From Undaria pinnatifida (taxonomy: Eukaryota > Sar > Phaeophyceae > Laminariales > Alariaceae): 64,000 nucleotides of DNA. A model generated the notes under the pieces. The model was not told where the DNA came from. It ran no database searches and saw only the letters and a list, made by a program, of their open reading frames with translations. Positions 48,058 through 58,405 of the stretch are shown in pieces. Numbering within the stretch: the first letter of the stretch is position 1; each line of letters begins with the position of its first letter. The stretch covers positions 6,397,542 through 6,461,541 of the forward strand of contig JABAKD010000022.1 of NCBI GenBank assembly GCA_012845835.1, given 5' to 3'. A program made the translations under genes and the position numbers.

Positions 48058-49564
48058 GTATGCTCAACAAGTAGTAACGAAAAACAAAGCCCATCAACCC
48101 TTTTGGGGATACTTCTGCTTCAGACAGCAGGGAGACAAAGTGACGTAAAAAACTGACGACTGCAGCATCCTTCACACGAAGCAACCCGATCTGCTAGAAT
48201 AGGTGAAGCCGATTTTCCTGTCGAACTCCCAATGCAAGTGCCTGTAAGACACGCGCACAGCTTGCACTGCCGTGTGTGTGCTCAATGCTCGCACCATCGT
48301 GATAAAATGACGCTTTGTTCATATGATACGAGCTTGTTTCATTCCTGTGAATGGGCCTCAAAAGGGTTGGAAGGCTGCTATGCTCACAGCTCACAGCTCA
48401 CAGCATGCATGATGCTCTTTGCTCAGTCCCAGCGGTCCTGCGAGAGATAATCTAGTGACTGGTGTCGTCGTCGTGGCATTGTGGCGTGTCTGCAACTGGC
48501 CTCGGTTGACGGAGGTTGTCACCCCAGCAGCAAGCCGCTGGCGCCTGCTTTTTCGACAACCAAACGCGTCTTCCTCGTTTCAGGTTGTGCGCATGTGCTC
48601 TGCACGCGTGACTCTGATGTGCTGACCGTACGAGGCAATACCGCAGGAATGTAATAAATATTTCAACGTATTCGCGCGGAAGGTGAAGCGAGCATGTCAA
48701 AACAGCAGTGCTCGTAGCAGTCCTCCTAACGGTGCATTTTAAACAATACCCCAGGCTGGTACTCGTAGACCTGTGCGGCGTACAACACCAGTAGCACGAG
48801 TAGCGATTTCCTTCCCAAACAAAGCTGCGAGTACGAAGTGTCATGCCTAAACGCCTGCATCTCTGTCCACCACCTTTTTACAACAAATGTTGACATCGTA
48901 CTCGGTACAAATTCCAGGTCGCTGGTACCAGATACCCGTGTAACTTACAGCAGTAGTCGAGTAGGTCGCCAAACACGCGGCATTTCGAAGATAGTAAGCA
49001 CCGTCCCCTTATAATATCAATCACCAAGCGGCCGCCCCATTTATCGCTGTTTCTCGCAGTCACTCATACAATGTTGCATTCTCGCATTGTCCCCCGGACG
49101 CGCCCCCGTGATGAGAGCGGCTGACAAAATCTCTCCCGCGGGATAACACTACTTGACCATCCCCCCCCCACCTTGCCCCACCCCTCTCGTCAAAACTGCA
49201 ATAACAACAACACCACGAACAACAACAACGGAAACAACGGAAGGCGGCCCATATGGAAATTGCAGAGCCGAGCATCCAGCAGGCGTTCGACCGATGCGTG
49301 GCTGCGGGCGCCCAAAAGGTGGTCCTGCATCCTTTCTTCTTGAGCCCCGGGAGACACGTTACTGCCGATATCCCCGACCTCATGAACGCTGCCGCGAAGC
49401 GGCATCCGGAGGTTGCATGGGTGGTGTCGCAGCCGTTAGGGCTGCAGGAGCTCATGCCGCGAGTGATGCACGCGGCGGTGTCCGAGTCGGTTGCCGGGGA
49501 CGCGTGGTTATACGGTGGTAGTGGTGGTGGTGGTGGCGGTGGCGAGACAGGCGGTCAGGCGTAG
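47716..49564 (+). CDS. SirB: Sirohydrochlorin ferrochelatase, plastid-targeted (SirB/CbiX family)
   Basis: Class II chelatase that inserts Fe2+ into sirohydrochlorin in the last step of siroheme synthesis, the cofactor of plastid nitrite and sulfite reductases. Exon 1 is 47716-48057 and exon 2 is 49244-49564, joined phase 0 (FDIVE|AAHMEIAEPSIQQAF). The 220-residue product begins MGIMRFFCLTATAFSVTMA|FAPNAI, a hydrophobic signal peptide ending at the heterokont plastid AFAP motif, then an Ala/Gly linker. The chelatase domain has VIVCDHGSRRENANAML (metal-binding His) and KVVLHPFFLSPGRH (second His). It ends with a short Gly-rich tail. An in-frame upstream ATG at 47581 would bury the signal peptide, so 47716 is preferred. 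A cobaltochelatase role cannot be ruled out from sequence alone. Confidence 0.9.
49244..49564 (+). CDS. SirB: SirB exon 2: catalytic half
   Basis: Acceptor GGAAG|GCGGCC. It encodes AAHMEIAEPSIQQAFDRCVA, GAQKVVLHPFFLSPGRH and ADIPDLMNAAAKRHPEVAWV, and ends in a Gly-rich tail and TAG. Confidence 0.92.
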   Translation, partial: AAHMEIAEPSIQQAFDRCVAAGAQKVVLHPFFLSPGRHVTADIPDLMNAAAKRHPEVAWVVSQPLGLQELMPRVMHAAVSESVAGDAWLYGGSGGGGGGGETGGQA

Positions 49565-49739
49565 TCGGAGCAGGGCTCGCTCTGGAGTTTTGGTCACATT
49601 GTTGTCATTCGCAACAGGCAACGTAGACGTTGTGTGTCGTAGGTGGAACGGGCTGTCTGTGTCTCGAAAAAAATGCTATCGAGTTTTTTTTCTCCCAGTT
49701 GTGTGAAGGAGTCTTCATCACGATAGGATACCTGATATG

Positions 49740-50717
49740 TAGGGCTGGGCCCTGGTCCAGTATGTACTGCCAGTGATACTGTACTGGCTGAGGCGGCTGC
49801 CAGGGTGCCAGTACTTTGACTTTTTTCGTACCATCTACAAGAACGCCTCATAAAACAGCGGAAACCCATCAAAATTCACCGCATAAGAGCGTAAGAGCAG
49901 GGAGGGCACGCAGAACAGCTAGAGAGAGGAGTGAGGAAGGCAGGGATGGAGACCGTGAGCACAATGGACGATGTCGCATTCTAGCAATCTTCAATGGTTC
50001 ACTAGTTCTTCAACGTTTCAAGCTGCATCTCGTGTTTTGTTCAATTTTTTATTGCTGGTGTTTTCTTTTTGGTGTACTGTAGTGTAGATGGGAGCCTAGA
50101 CTATCCTGTGTTGAAGCGTTTGAACAATGTGGCTGCCCGAGTTGTTATTACGTGGTATGTGTTGTCATCAGCGCAGAGCTCGAGAAATCTATAAGATTAA
50201 CTCGACAACTCGGTATTTCTGGTATTTTCTTGTTTTCGGCGGAGAATCTGAGTAAACAGATTATTGAAACAATATAAAAGGATGTGTAGTACGTGAACAT
50301 TTACCTCTTTGAGGCCGCCCTATGCACACTTCAAACATGTTCATGAACCCCCCGTGTTCCACCTTTTTTTCGGTATCTAGACTGTGTGCTGAAGTGTGCC
50401 GTATTTCCGCGCACTCTTGTCCATCTTACACGAAGTTCGCTCGCTGTTGATCTTCTATTTTTTTCTTGGTCAATCTTCCACCAAATTTCGGCTGAAACAC
50501 GGTCCAAAACCGATCTATTTTTTAGCTCTAGTGAAGCCAAAACGCACAAAAACGTACCTCCGGCAGGGCGCCTCCAGCGGGCCCCCCTCACCAGCTGGGG
50601 GAAGCCAGGGTTCGGGGCTTCGCCGCAAGCACCAGTGCACTGGTCGGGTCCAGTGTACTGGCATATGACGCAGCCAGTACATACGGTACTGGCTGGAGCT
50701 ACCAGGGCCCAGCCCTA
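49740..50717. mobile_element. Non-autonomous hAT DNA transposon
   Basis: 978 bp bounded by perfect 17-bp inverted ends TAGGGCTGGGCCCTGGT and flanked by a perfect 8-bp direct repeat, CTGATATG, at 49732-49739 and 50718-50725. 8-bp target duplications and TAGGG/CAGGG-type ends define the hAT superfamily. Subterminal GTACTGGC/GCCAGTAC words recur near both ends. No transposase is encoded. It lies 175 bp downstream of the SirB stop. Confidence 0.93.
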
Positions 50718-50725
50718 CTGATATG

Positions 50726-51240
50726 GGTATCGTATCTTCGTTTCTTATTTTAGTCCGCCCACTTGCTTGTAGGTCGCCTGGTGATTGTTCGATCATTATG
50801 CATGGGCTTGGGTAGAGACTTGCCGAGAAAATCGCAAAAGGCGCCCGCCATTTATTTAACAAATGTTTTTCAGGGGTTGACCTATTAGTTTTGAAAATTG
50901 AGCTGTCCTGTAGTAATGTGCCGCCGTATGTCGTCGTTCATGGAGAGGTGCTGAAGTATGACAGCACCCCCACTCCGTTATCGGCGTCCGTCAGTCATTA
51001 GAGTTTGGTTTTTTTGGGGGGGGTGCTATTTATCAGAGTCATGTGAAGCGTGAATTCATTTAGACTAATATAATAGGACGGACAAGATATACACGAGTTT
51101 CCAAACAGAGACGCCAGTTAACACATGGAGGGACGACTGCTGATCGGAGAAGTCGATTATCAACATGCAACGACGATAAATCGGACGGCATATCGTATTT
51201 CGCGCCTTTGCGGAGTTCAGTTTCCCCCAACCATTTTATA
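50726..51240. other. Intergenic stretch without features
   Basis: AT-rich sequence between the hAT element and repeat C at 51250. I see no gene or repeat in it. Confidence 0.5.
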
Positions 51241-51249
51241 ACTAATTTT

Positions 51250-51540
51250 CAAGGACGTCAGCCGTAAGTTTGATGAATTTCAGGTCATTTTTTTTATTTT
51301 TTTTTCATCCTCCGGCGGATGGGGGAAAATAAATCTTTAGCTCACCACACTTCCACGTATTTTCATACGCGTCGTGTGTCGATTTAACTCAGTTGCTTTC
51401 GCAGCCCAACGCTAGCTGGCGCACCCTTCGGGTCCCATTGTAGGTATAGCGTAAGCTGTCCCTATCAGTGGTCTTCGTTACAACCCCGGCAGCGCACAGG
51501 TCAATACTCATCTTTGCAAGCTGCGTTGCTGGTACTCGTA
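51250..51540. repeat. Repeat C split by retroposon D
   Basis: The left part, GACGTCAGCCGTAAGTTTGA to CAGGTCA, and the right part, CAGGTCAATACTCATCTTTG and CAAGCTGCGTTG, together form one repeat C copy as at 27357-27425, with retroposon D inserted at CAGGTCA. Confidence 0.85.
51288..51496 (-). mobile_element. Retroposon D, full-length copy with target duplication
   Basis: 209 bp, minus orientation. The poly(A) tail appears as a T run at the left end. It is flanked by the 7-bp direct repeat CAGGTCA (51281-51287 and 51497-51503). The 5' end extends beyond the other copies (TGCGCTGCCGGGGTTGTAAC). A poly(A) tail, a target duplication and 5'-truncated siblings indicate LINE-mobilised retroposition. 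Confidence 0.9.
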
Positions 51541-52004
51541 ATGTACTATATGAGTGAGTTTTCATTGGGAGGTGTCTTATTTTTTGTCCACTATGATGGT
51601 AGGTATTGGTATTTATACTTTAGGTGGGGAATTTTAGGCTAGGTAAAACATCATATCTCTATTTTATAAAATTATTACTGTAGTAGTTTCCACTATACTG
51701 CTTCATCATATGTATGGTTGGCGGTTTATTTTGTTTTTCTCCCCCCGGGCTTTATTATCGGGAAGAGGACGAATACATTTTGTACATGATACTATCAAAT
51801 AAGGAAATCCGCTCATGGGTATGCATGATTAGGAAAGGTAATTAGGACTGACGTTGATAGGTGCACAAAGCGTGCGTAGTGCCTCTCGCGTCATAAGTGT
51901 GTCGTGATCGGGACTCTTATTGAGGATGCGGCTGTGTCTCCTGAAATACGGTGCCCCTTTCCGCCCCGACGTCATCGTTCGATAGACCTTTGCAATTTCA
52001 AGTG

Positions 52005-52085
52005 GGTATACGGCCGGGAGCTGGTTTCAAAATCGGCGATTTCGTTAAAAGAAAAGTTGGGAGGGCTACCGTAGGGCGACTCTAT
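52005..52085. repeat. Dispersed repeat N, copy 2
   Basis: GGCCGGGAGCTGGTTTCAAA and CGATTTCGTTAAAAGAAAAG match 35875-35965. Confidence 0.8.
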
Positions 52086-52721
52086 AATATCACCCGCTTT
52101 CAGGGGGTTCCCTTTATCGGTCGCATCCCTAATACATCCCAGCTAAACCACAAAAAACTCTCGAGTCGTGTTATTCACAAACTACTGATATTTTTACCCA
52201 TCTACATCCAACACAACCCGTGCGCGTGCCAGCGTAGATTTCGGGGTTTTAAGCTGGTTTTAGCGTCTTTTTTATAGGTGGCCAAGACGGCTTTGACCCA
52301 ACCCAACCCAGGCACGATCGCCCCATTTTTTTTTTAGCAGATAACGTCGAACAGCGTAATAGTTTCCGTTTTCTTGGAGGGCTTTATCTGGGATGTGTTT
52401 GTGTGCCACGAAAACGGTCAAGTCTAATGCTTTCGGGTAGGAGCCCATGTCATGGCTTAACCCCTTCAGAACTATCCACGATAGGGACACACTACTCGTA
52501 CTTGGAATGAGTGTCAAAACTAAAATAACGGCGTGCTACGATAAAGGTGCACCATTTATTTTGTGACGTTCATCAATTTGGGAGTCCAAGACCTCTCCCA
52601 AAAACTGACTTTGAGAAAAGTAAAACTGCCTTAACCGCCTTGGTACCGTATGAAAAATCTAACGGCCTAAAGTACACAACGATAACCATGAAAAAAAGGG
52701 CCTATTTCCGACGATTTGGGG

Positions 52722-52811
52722 TTAACCCCTTTAGAGCCCCCGAACCCCTCCCTATACTAAATCCAAGTAATTTTGTCCCCAAAAACGGGTTTCCAGTTGT
52801 AAAGGGGTTAA
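52722..52811. mobile_element. 82-bp MITE with TTAA target sites
   Basis: CCCCTTTA at the left and TAAAGGGG at the right are inverted ends, each flanked by TTAA (52722-52725 and 52808-52811). TTAA duplication with CCC-type ends is typical of piggyBac-like elements; this assignment is inference. Related copies lie at 46071 and 24298, and probably 41570. Confidence 0.75.
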
Positions 52812-53084
52812 GGAACCTCGTCATTAAGAACCATTTCACAGAAGAACGTGCTACCTCGATCGTAGCGCGTCACATGCAGTTCCAAAAGGTTCACCCGTCA
52901 ACAACCAACTTGCGCCCCCACGTTTTCGGGTACAAACTACCAGTAATTTGTAGGTAGGGTGGGGCCGAGGACAAATTACGTTTTAGGGGTCAAAGCGCTC
53001 GACTTCGTTGACATATCGAAAGCATGAAACCAGGTCTGCAAAAAAATGGCCGAAATAAAGCATGTAACTAAAACAAAGACACTG

Positions 53085-54135
53085 GGTGAAAGCGTCAGAC
53101 ACAGAAGGTCTTCTCACTGTGCCGAAGCACTCCGAAGGTGTCCTAAGTGTTCTATAACATCATTCGCTTTCAGTAAAGTTAGTTGGTCCATGGCCCAGAA
53201 ACGGTTTTGAGAAAAAAAAAACATTGCAACCACGACAACGATTACTGTATGCATTATGAAAGCGTCAGACACAGAAGGTCTGGTAACTGTGTCGAGACAA
53301 TCCGAAGGTGTCTTGGGCAAATATGCCAGGAGGCCATTTTCAGCCCTTGACCGACGGCATTTTTCCAGTAATTTCTCATGACTGAGACGAAACCACTGCC
53401 AGTAGGTTTTATAAAGGTCGATTCGTCGTACATCCTTGACGGCTGGGCGTTTTCCCTTGACTGGCCGTCTCCTGACATCGTGTGTGCAACAGCATGCGCT
53501 CTCTGTTGACATGGTTCATGGAGCAGACAGAGGATCTGGAAACCAAACAGCAAAAAAAAAAGGCTGGCTATGAAAGCGTCAGATACAGAAGGTCTTCTCA
53601 CTGTGCCGGAGCACTCCGAAGGTGTCCTAAGTTCTCTATAACATCATGCGCTTTCGGTGACTTGGTTAGAGACGGCCTGGGACACGAAAAGTTATAATAG
53701 CAACGGCTAGGCAGTGGACGCGTTAGATACAGCAGGTCTTCTCACTGCTGTGCCGAGGCGCTCCAAAGGTGTATTAAGTGTTCAGTAACATCATTCGCAG
53801 TGATTTGGTCAAGGGTGCAGCAGAACAATAGTCGAAGGTGTGCAACACAAAATGGCAAGAACGATGACTAGGTTGAAAGCGTCAGATACAGAAGGTCTTC
53901 TCACAGTAGTGCGGGAGCACTCCGAAGGTGTCCTAAGTGTTCGATAACATCATTCGCTTTCAGTGATTTGGTTAACGATGCAGCAGAACGAAAGTCGAAG
54001 GTGTGGAACACAAAATGACGGCAATAAACAACGGCTATGCATGAAGGCGTCAGATACAGAAGGTCTTCTCACTGTGCCAAGGCACTCCGAAGGTGTCCTA
54101 AGTGTTCTGTAACATCATTCGCTTTTCATGAGGAG
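53085..54135. repeat. Interspersed tandem repeat, six units
   Basis: Units at 53088, 53258, 53570, 53716, 53875 and 54041 share GAAAGCGTCAGATACAGAAG, GTCTTCTCACTGTGCC, CACTCCGAAGGTGTCCTAAG and CATCATTCGCTTTC. Each roughly 90-bp core begins GAAAGCG and ends CGCTTTC, an inverted pair. Spacing is 146-312 bp. Non-coding. Confidence 0.9.
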
Positions 54136-54299
54136 GCCGTCACGCTCCAGGGTGCTCCAGGGGGCGGCTACTCCCTTTGGTTGATGGGGCAATCAGTGCG
54201 AGTCAGACCGTCTGAGGCGTAGCAACTACTCCTGTCCTAAAAACTCTATTTTGCGGCAGGCCTGTCAGCAACAGCAAACACACATCCTACTGTTGACAC

Positions 54300-54700
54300 A
54301 GACCACCCGAGTTGACTCATGCTACGACCACATCACAAGAGTGGGAGCGAGAATATCCGAACATACGGAGCCGTCGTTGTGATCGACAGCGCAACAGAGA
54401 CAACGGGAGAAAGCATCCATCATGGCGACACGCGTAAACTTCCGCACGCGGGGAGCAATTGCGTTTCTCTAGTCGCGAACGCCCAAAGGCCTTCCCCTCG
54501 CGGGGATACATCGCGTTTATCACGTCGCAAAAACCCAAAGGCTTCCGCACTGGGGAATGGAAGTTGCGCAAACGTTGGCAAGAAGTGTGACCCCTCCGGT
54601 CGGCCAAAAAAAGACCAACAACCTTCTGTCACACAACCTCCGGTCAGCCAAAAAAGGCTTGCCACACGTCAGCCTGAAAAAGGTCCATAATTTCGGAAGC
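54300..54700. other. Short degenerate repeats downstream of eL43
   Basis: CGCAAAAACCCAAAGGCTTC and CGCGAACGCCCAAAGGCCTT, each followed by CGC..GGGGA, form a loose tandem of about 60 bp. No gene is supported. Confidence 0.45.
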
Positions 54701-54858
54701 AAAGAAAGGCACATGACAGCCTCAACAAGCCAAACAAGACGCAAAATACAGCCTCAAGATGCGGGGAATAGATTGGTTCACTTCGGCATTAATCGAAGGC
54801 CGAGGGCTGTGTCTCCTGTCGACAAACCCCCTCCCCTCCTAATTCAACGGCAGCAAGA

Positions 54859-54931
54859 CTACTTGCCGGTCTCCGTTTGGCCCTTGCGCAGGCGCGCAAT
54901 GGTGGACCGCACGGTCACGGCGGCGGGGGTG
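54859..54931 (-). CDS. RPL37A: eL43 last exon
   Basis: 73 nt, acceptor TTGCTACAG|. It completes the Asn codon, then encodes [23 protein letters not shown] and TAG. Confidence 0.95.
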
Positions 54932-57900
54932 CTGTAGCAAAGGCAGACGGAGGGGACGAGCGAGGTAGGAGAAGGAGGGAGGGATCCGGTCAGGTTACCC
55001 AAAACATAAAGCATAGCCACAAATGGCGGAAGTAAAACCACAAACTGTAACATACCATGCGGCCGGTTTGAAACCGACAAAGAACTCAAGTTGCGTATGC
55101 CCTGACTGGATTTTTTATACGGTGTGAATTCGGGAATTGAGAGCTGCACAGCACAGGTTGACCGAGCAACTTTTACACAAGCAGACGGCACAAAAGGCAG
55201 CACGGGACGCGGGGGTGTGACGATCATCCACAACGATCATATGCCCGAGGTAACATACCTAGCTCATAACACCGCAGGTTGGATACGACTAGCAGACCAA
55301 CACCGCCAAAATGAGTTTGACAGGCAGGCCAAAATATAAATCCATCAAACATGCTCCGCGTCTGGTGTTACATAGGTGCAATCAGGACAAAAAGACACTG
55401 TCCCCCGCCTATACGATAATCACAACGCACCATGCAATCGATTGGCACCTCTTACATTTCGTATCCACACGTCCCATGGAACAAGCCAAAAATCAAAACT
55501 CACTTGAGGGTGTAAGCACCGCCCGCGGAGATCTTCTTGCAGGCACTGCACCTCCAAATGCCAGTCACCTGGCGCCTGGTGGTGTCCTTGCCGCAGAAGG
55601 GGCACGTGTACTTGGCGTGCTGGGTGATCTGCGGGACGCCAAGACCAACGACAAGGTTCGGCATGGAGAAAGCAAAGACAGCAAACGACAAAAAAAGTGT
55701 AAGCCAATGTTTGGATGTTACTTAGGCATACAATGCGATCGCCTGCAACACCTTGAGAGTCAACTTTACGTTGGCGGTTGTGGTTAATAATTTAAGCTCC
55801 TCTCATAAAAATACAGCAATAGAAGACAGAACCCAAAACACATGAGACGGGAGAGGGGCAAACGAGGAACAACGTCGTAGGTGCAAAGGAAGCACCGCGA
55901 AGCGATGCACGTACGTACATAACAGCTCCTCTTTAAAGTATAGTGTTGATAGGCGCCAAAATGCGAGGGTATTGCTACGATTGCTTACTGTATTACTACG
56001 TGAACAAGAGCTTTTGGCGTTAACGGCCCTTTCCGGCCGTGCTTTTCCCTTCACGACAATCGCCAACCCGTCCTCTTAAACCCACAACCTCAACAAAAAA
56101 TACAGCAACGCCAGATGCAAACATTTACAAAGGCAACAATGGGTAATACCGTGCGCCAGACCCTCATTTTGACCGAAAAACTCGGCAGGGTCTGGTCTTG
56201 CAAATTCCGCACAACATCTCAATTTTGATGGAGTCTAAGGTAATGACAACCTGTCCTTCAAAGACAACACGGGGCCTACACACAGTGGGCAAGGCGGTAC
56301 CCAAGTACCGCATTATTGTTCATCAGGCATACTTGAAGAGAAGTTCGGGAGGGATGTCAGCAATGTTTCGTGTGACATGCCATCAACCATGTATTACTAC
56401 AAATGGTATGACCATTATACAACAAACGGTGATGAGGGCTGCAATCTACCCACACAGCAGCAGCGAAGGGCAATGTCAGATAGAATATACTATGGTAAGA
56501 CCATTATCATCTGGGCCGGGTTTGACGGGATATCATCCACAAGAGACGATCAAATATGCTCGCCAGTTCAACCTATTTACTACGCTGGCAGTCTCTTCTT
56601 TGCAACTTGATTCTTCGGAAACACAATTTGGGGCGAATGGCTTGAATCTCTGGTTATCGACAACCTATGAGGGCGATGACAGCGGCAGTGCCCCCCCGCC
56701 CAGCGAGGGTGGTGTCAGCGTAGCTTGGTACAAAGACCCCTGTGGTTTTAACGCCCTTAAAACTGCACACAGGTTGATACAAACTAATTGAAGGTTTGGC
56801 GGGATACCAGGTACGTTTTTTTAGTGGTAGACGGATCAAGCAACTGCGATTAATAGGTTTTTGCTGCCAATAGCTGCCAATAGCTACCAGGTACCAACTT
56901 AGCGACAGTCAGTACATAGCCAGGGTTGGCTATGAAGCCGGTCGCCCCGGTGGCGTATCAGGTTATCCTCGAGCCTGGTATAGGTCAGTTTCGTGAGTTC
57001 GAATCCCCCCGAGTGCATACTCGTATAAATTCGTGAGGACTTTTTCTTGTGCGCGAATTGACTTGCGGAAAGCGCGAGAGCGTGAGTTAGCAACACTCGA
57101 TGAAAAATCGACGAGCAGTGGGATTGCTGAGCCCTATGCGCGATAAAAATTGAAGGCAAGAACCGGGGGAAGAATGGACGACACCTGTGACCATGGCTTG
57201 TCCAGAAGCGGGAAAGTAAAAGTGTGCGAAAAAAAAAATATATATATATATACAAGGGCTCCGCTCCGCGGGCGGCTGACGCCGCCCGCCACGCTCGCGC
57301 AAGGCAAGGAAGAATGCAACTAAAAACATATGTAAAGGGGGCAGAAAGAAGAGACCCATGATTTGGTGCGAACAGCGATTTGATAATGCCAAGAGCTGCT
57401 TGTGCAGAGCAAATTGCCCTGTTGTGCTCAGCTGTGCTGTGTGCTTTTGTTGCCGGTGTCTGATCGGCAGTATGGGGGTAATTTGCGAGGGGGAAAAAAC
57501 AGGGGGCCGTGAAAGATCAAATACAATGTGACATGTAGAAGAAAAAAGAGGAAAAGTAGTACTCCGTACACAACACGCATTACACCCGGTACTTACTGCT
57601 CTATTTTCGAAAGAAAGCACACAGCGCAGCGACACAGCACCACAACGAAGGGCACGGCACCGCACTGCACGGCTCCGCACGGCTCCGCACGGCGCTACGC
57701 TGCGCTGCTGGGCTATATATAGCCGGACTGATCTGAGCTGGGCGTGCATGTGATCCAACAGCGTATAGTATCTGATGGTATGTACAAACCTGGTGTTGTA
57801 GTACCGGTACGTACTAATGGCGTTTCGTATTTCGAACGAAGCTGGAAAGCAAAGAAAAGCTGGAAAGGTTCCGCAAGTAATATCGAAGTTGGAGCTCTGA

Positions 57901-58405
57901 GAGGCCAGGGATGGGCAATCCCTGAGAAAGACAAAATTAAGTAAGTCTATATATGTTGCAGTCGGGATGGATTTCCGCGGTAAGGGTTGTGTGTGTCTGG
58001 ATGGATGTCCGCGGTAAGGGTTGTGTGTTTTGAATTAAACAGATGAACACAGAGAATAGATCCCACCTAGTGCAGATAATCCAGATCATATAAGTGTCAC
58101 TATGATACGTTGTGCAGGAGCACGTGCCAGGTCGTGCAGAACATACGGCTCCCATCCGGCAACATGCACAATTATTAGACCACGCAGATCATATGTAAAC
58201 ATACATACGACACATACTCGTACACAGACCAAGTATCTGTCTGCGCTGAAATACTGAAATACACCGAGTATGCAATGGGATCCGATTTGTCACGTGTGAA
58301 TGGACGTGAAAAGGTCCTCTTACCTCAATCTTCTTGATGACCTTACGGAGGGACGAACCGTACCGCACACCGTACTTGCCGGTGATCCCCACCTTCTTCG
58401 TGCGC
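54859..58405 (-). CDS. RPL37A: 60S ribosomal protein eL43 (L37a)
   Basis: Zinc-binding protein of the cytosolic large ribosomal subunit. Exons on the minus strand: 58405-58324, 55628-55504, 54931-54859. Together they read [68 protein letters not shown] and [21 protein letters not shown], then TGK and stop. The CxxC pairs (CPFC and CSAC) form the zinc site. Phases fit perfectly at both introns. The first found exon begins with one base that, with an 8-nt exon reading ATGGCNAA, would give MAKRTKK, the universal start, for a 95-residue protein. That tiny exon was not located. Introns are about 0.57 and 2.7 kb, long for a ribosomal gene. Confidence 0.95.
55504..55628 (-). CDS. RPL37A: eL43 zinc-ribbon exon
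   Basis: 125 nt, acceptor CCCGCAG|, donor CAA|GTGAGT. It encodes [20 protein letters not shown] through GGAYTL with both CxxC pairs. Confidence 0.96.
56228..56791 (+). other. 187-codon ORF of unknown nature inside an eL43 intron
   Basis: The ATG at 56228 opens [20 protein letters not shown] and continues without stop to [12 protein letters not shown] at 56791, on the strand opposite eL43. Composition is not low-complexity. A second frame (56377-56610) is also open. I recognise no domain. It could be a nested gene, a transposon fragment or chance. Confidence 0.25.
56938..57250 (+). mobile_element. tRNA-derived SINE S, full-length copy
   Basis: The head GTCGCCCCGG carries an A-box-like TGGCGTATCAGG at 56951-56962 and a B box GAGTTCGAATCCC at 56995-57007. 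The body ends GTAAAAGTGTGCG followed by poly(A) and a (TA)n tract at 57238-57253. A/B spacing resembles a tRNA with a long variable arm (Leu/Ser type). It lies in an eL43 intron. Confidence 0.9.
58095..58305. repeat. Dispersed repeat K, copy 2
   Basis: Similar to 6485-6690. It lies about 20 bp inside the eL43 intron after the donor at 58323. It is preceded by a short GATCATATA remnant like the microsatellite beside copy 1. Confidence 0.75.
58324..58405 (-). CDS. RPL37A: eL43 exon with N-terminal basic region
   Basis: 82 nt: G, then [20 protein letters not shown] and KVIKKIE, donor GAG|GTAAGA, acceptor GGTAG|. The alternative acceptor CAG| five bases upstream would give GRRTKK and fit the family less well. 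Confidence 0.93.

Noticed and set aside
56938-57012. A functional tRNA gene
   Set aside because: The A box departs from consensus, no acceptor stem closes, and the same head recurs with a conserved non-tRNA body and poly(A), so it is a SINE.
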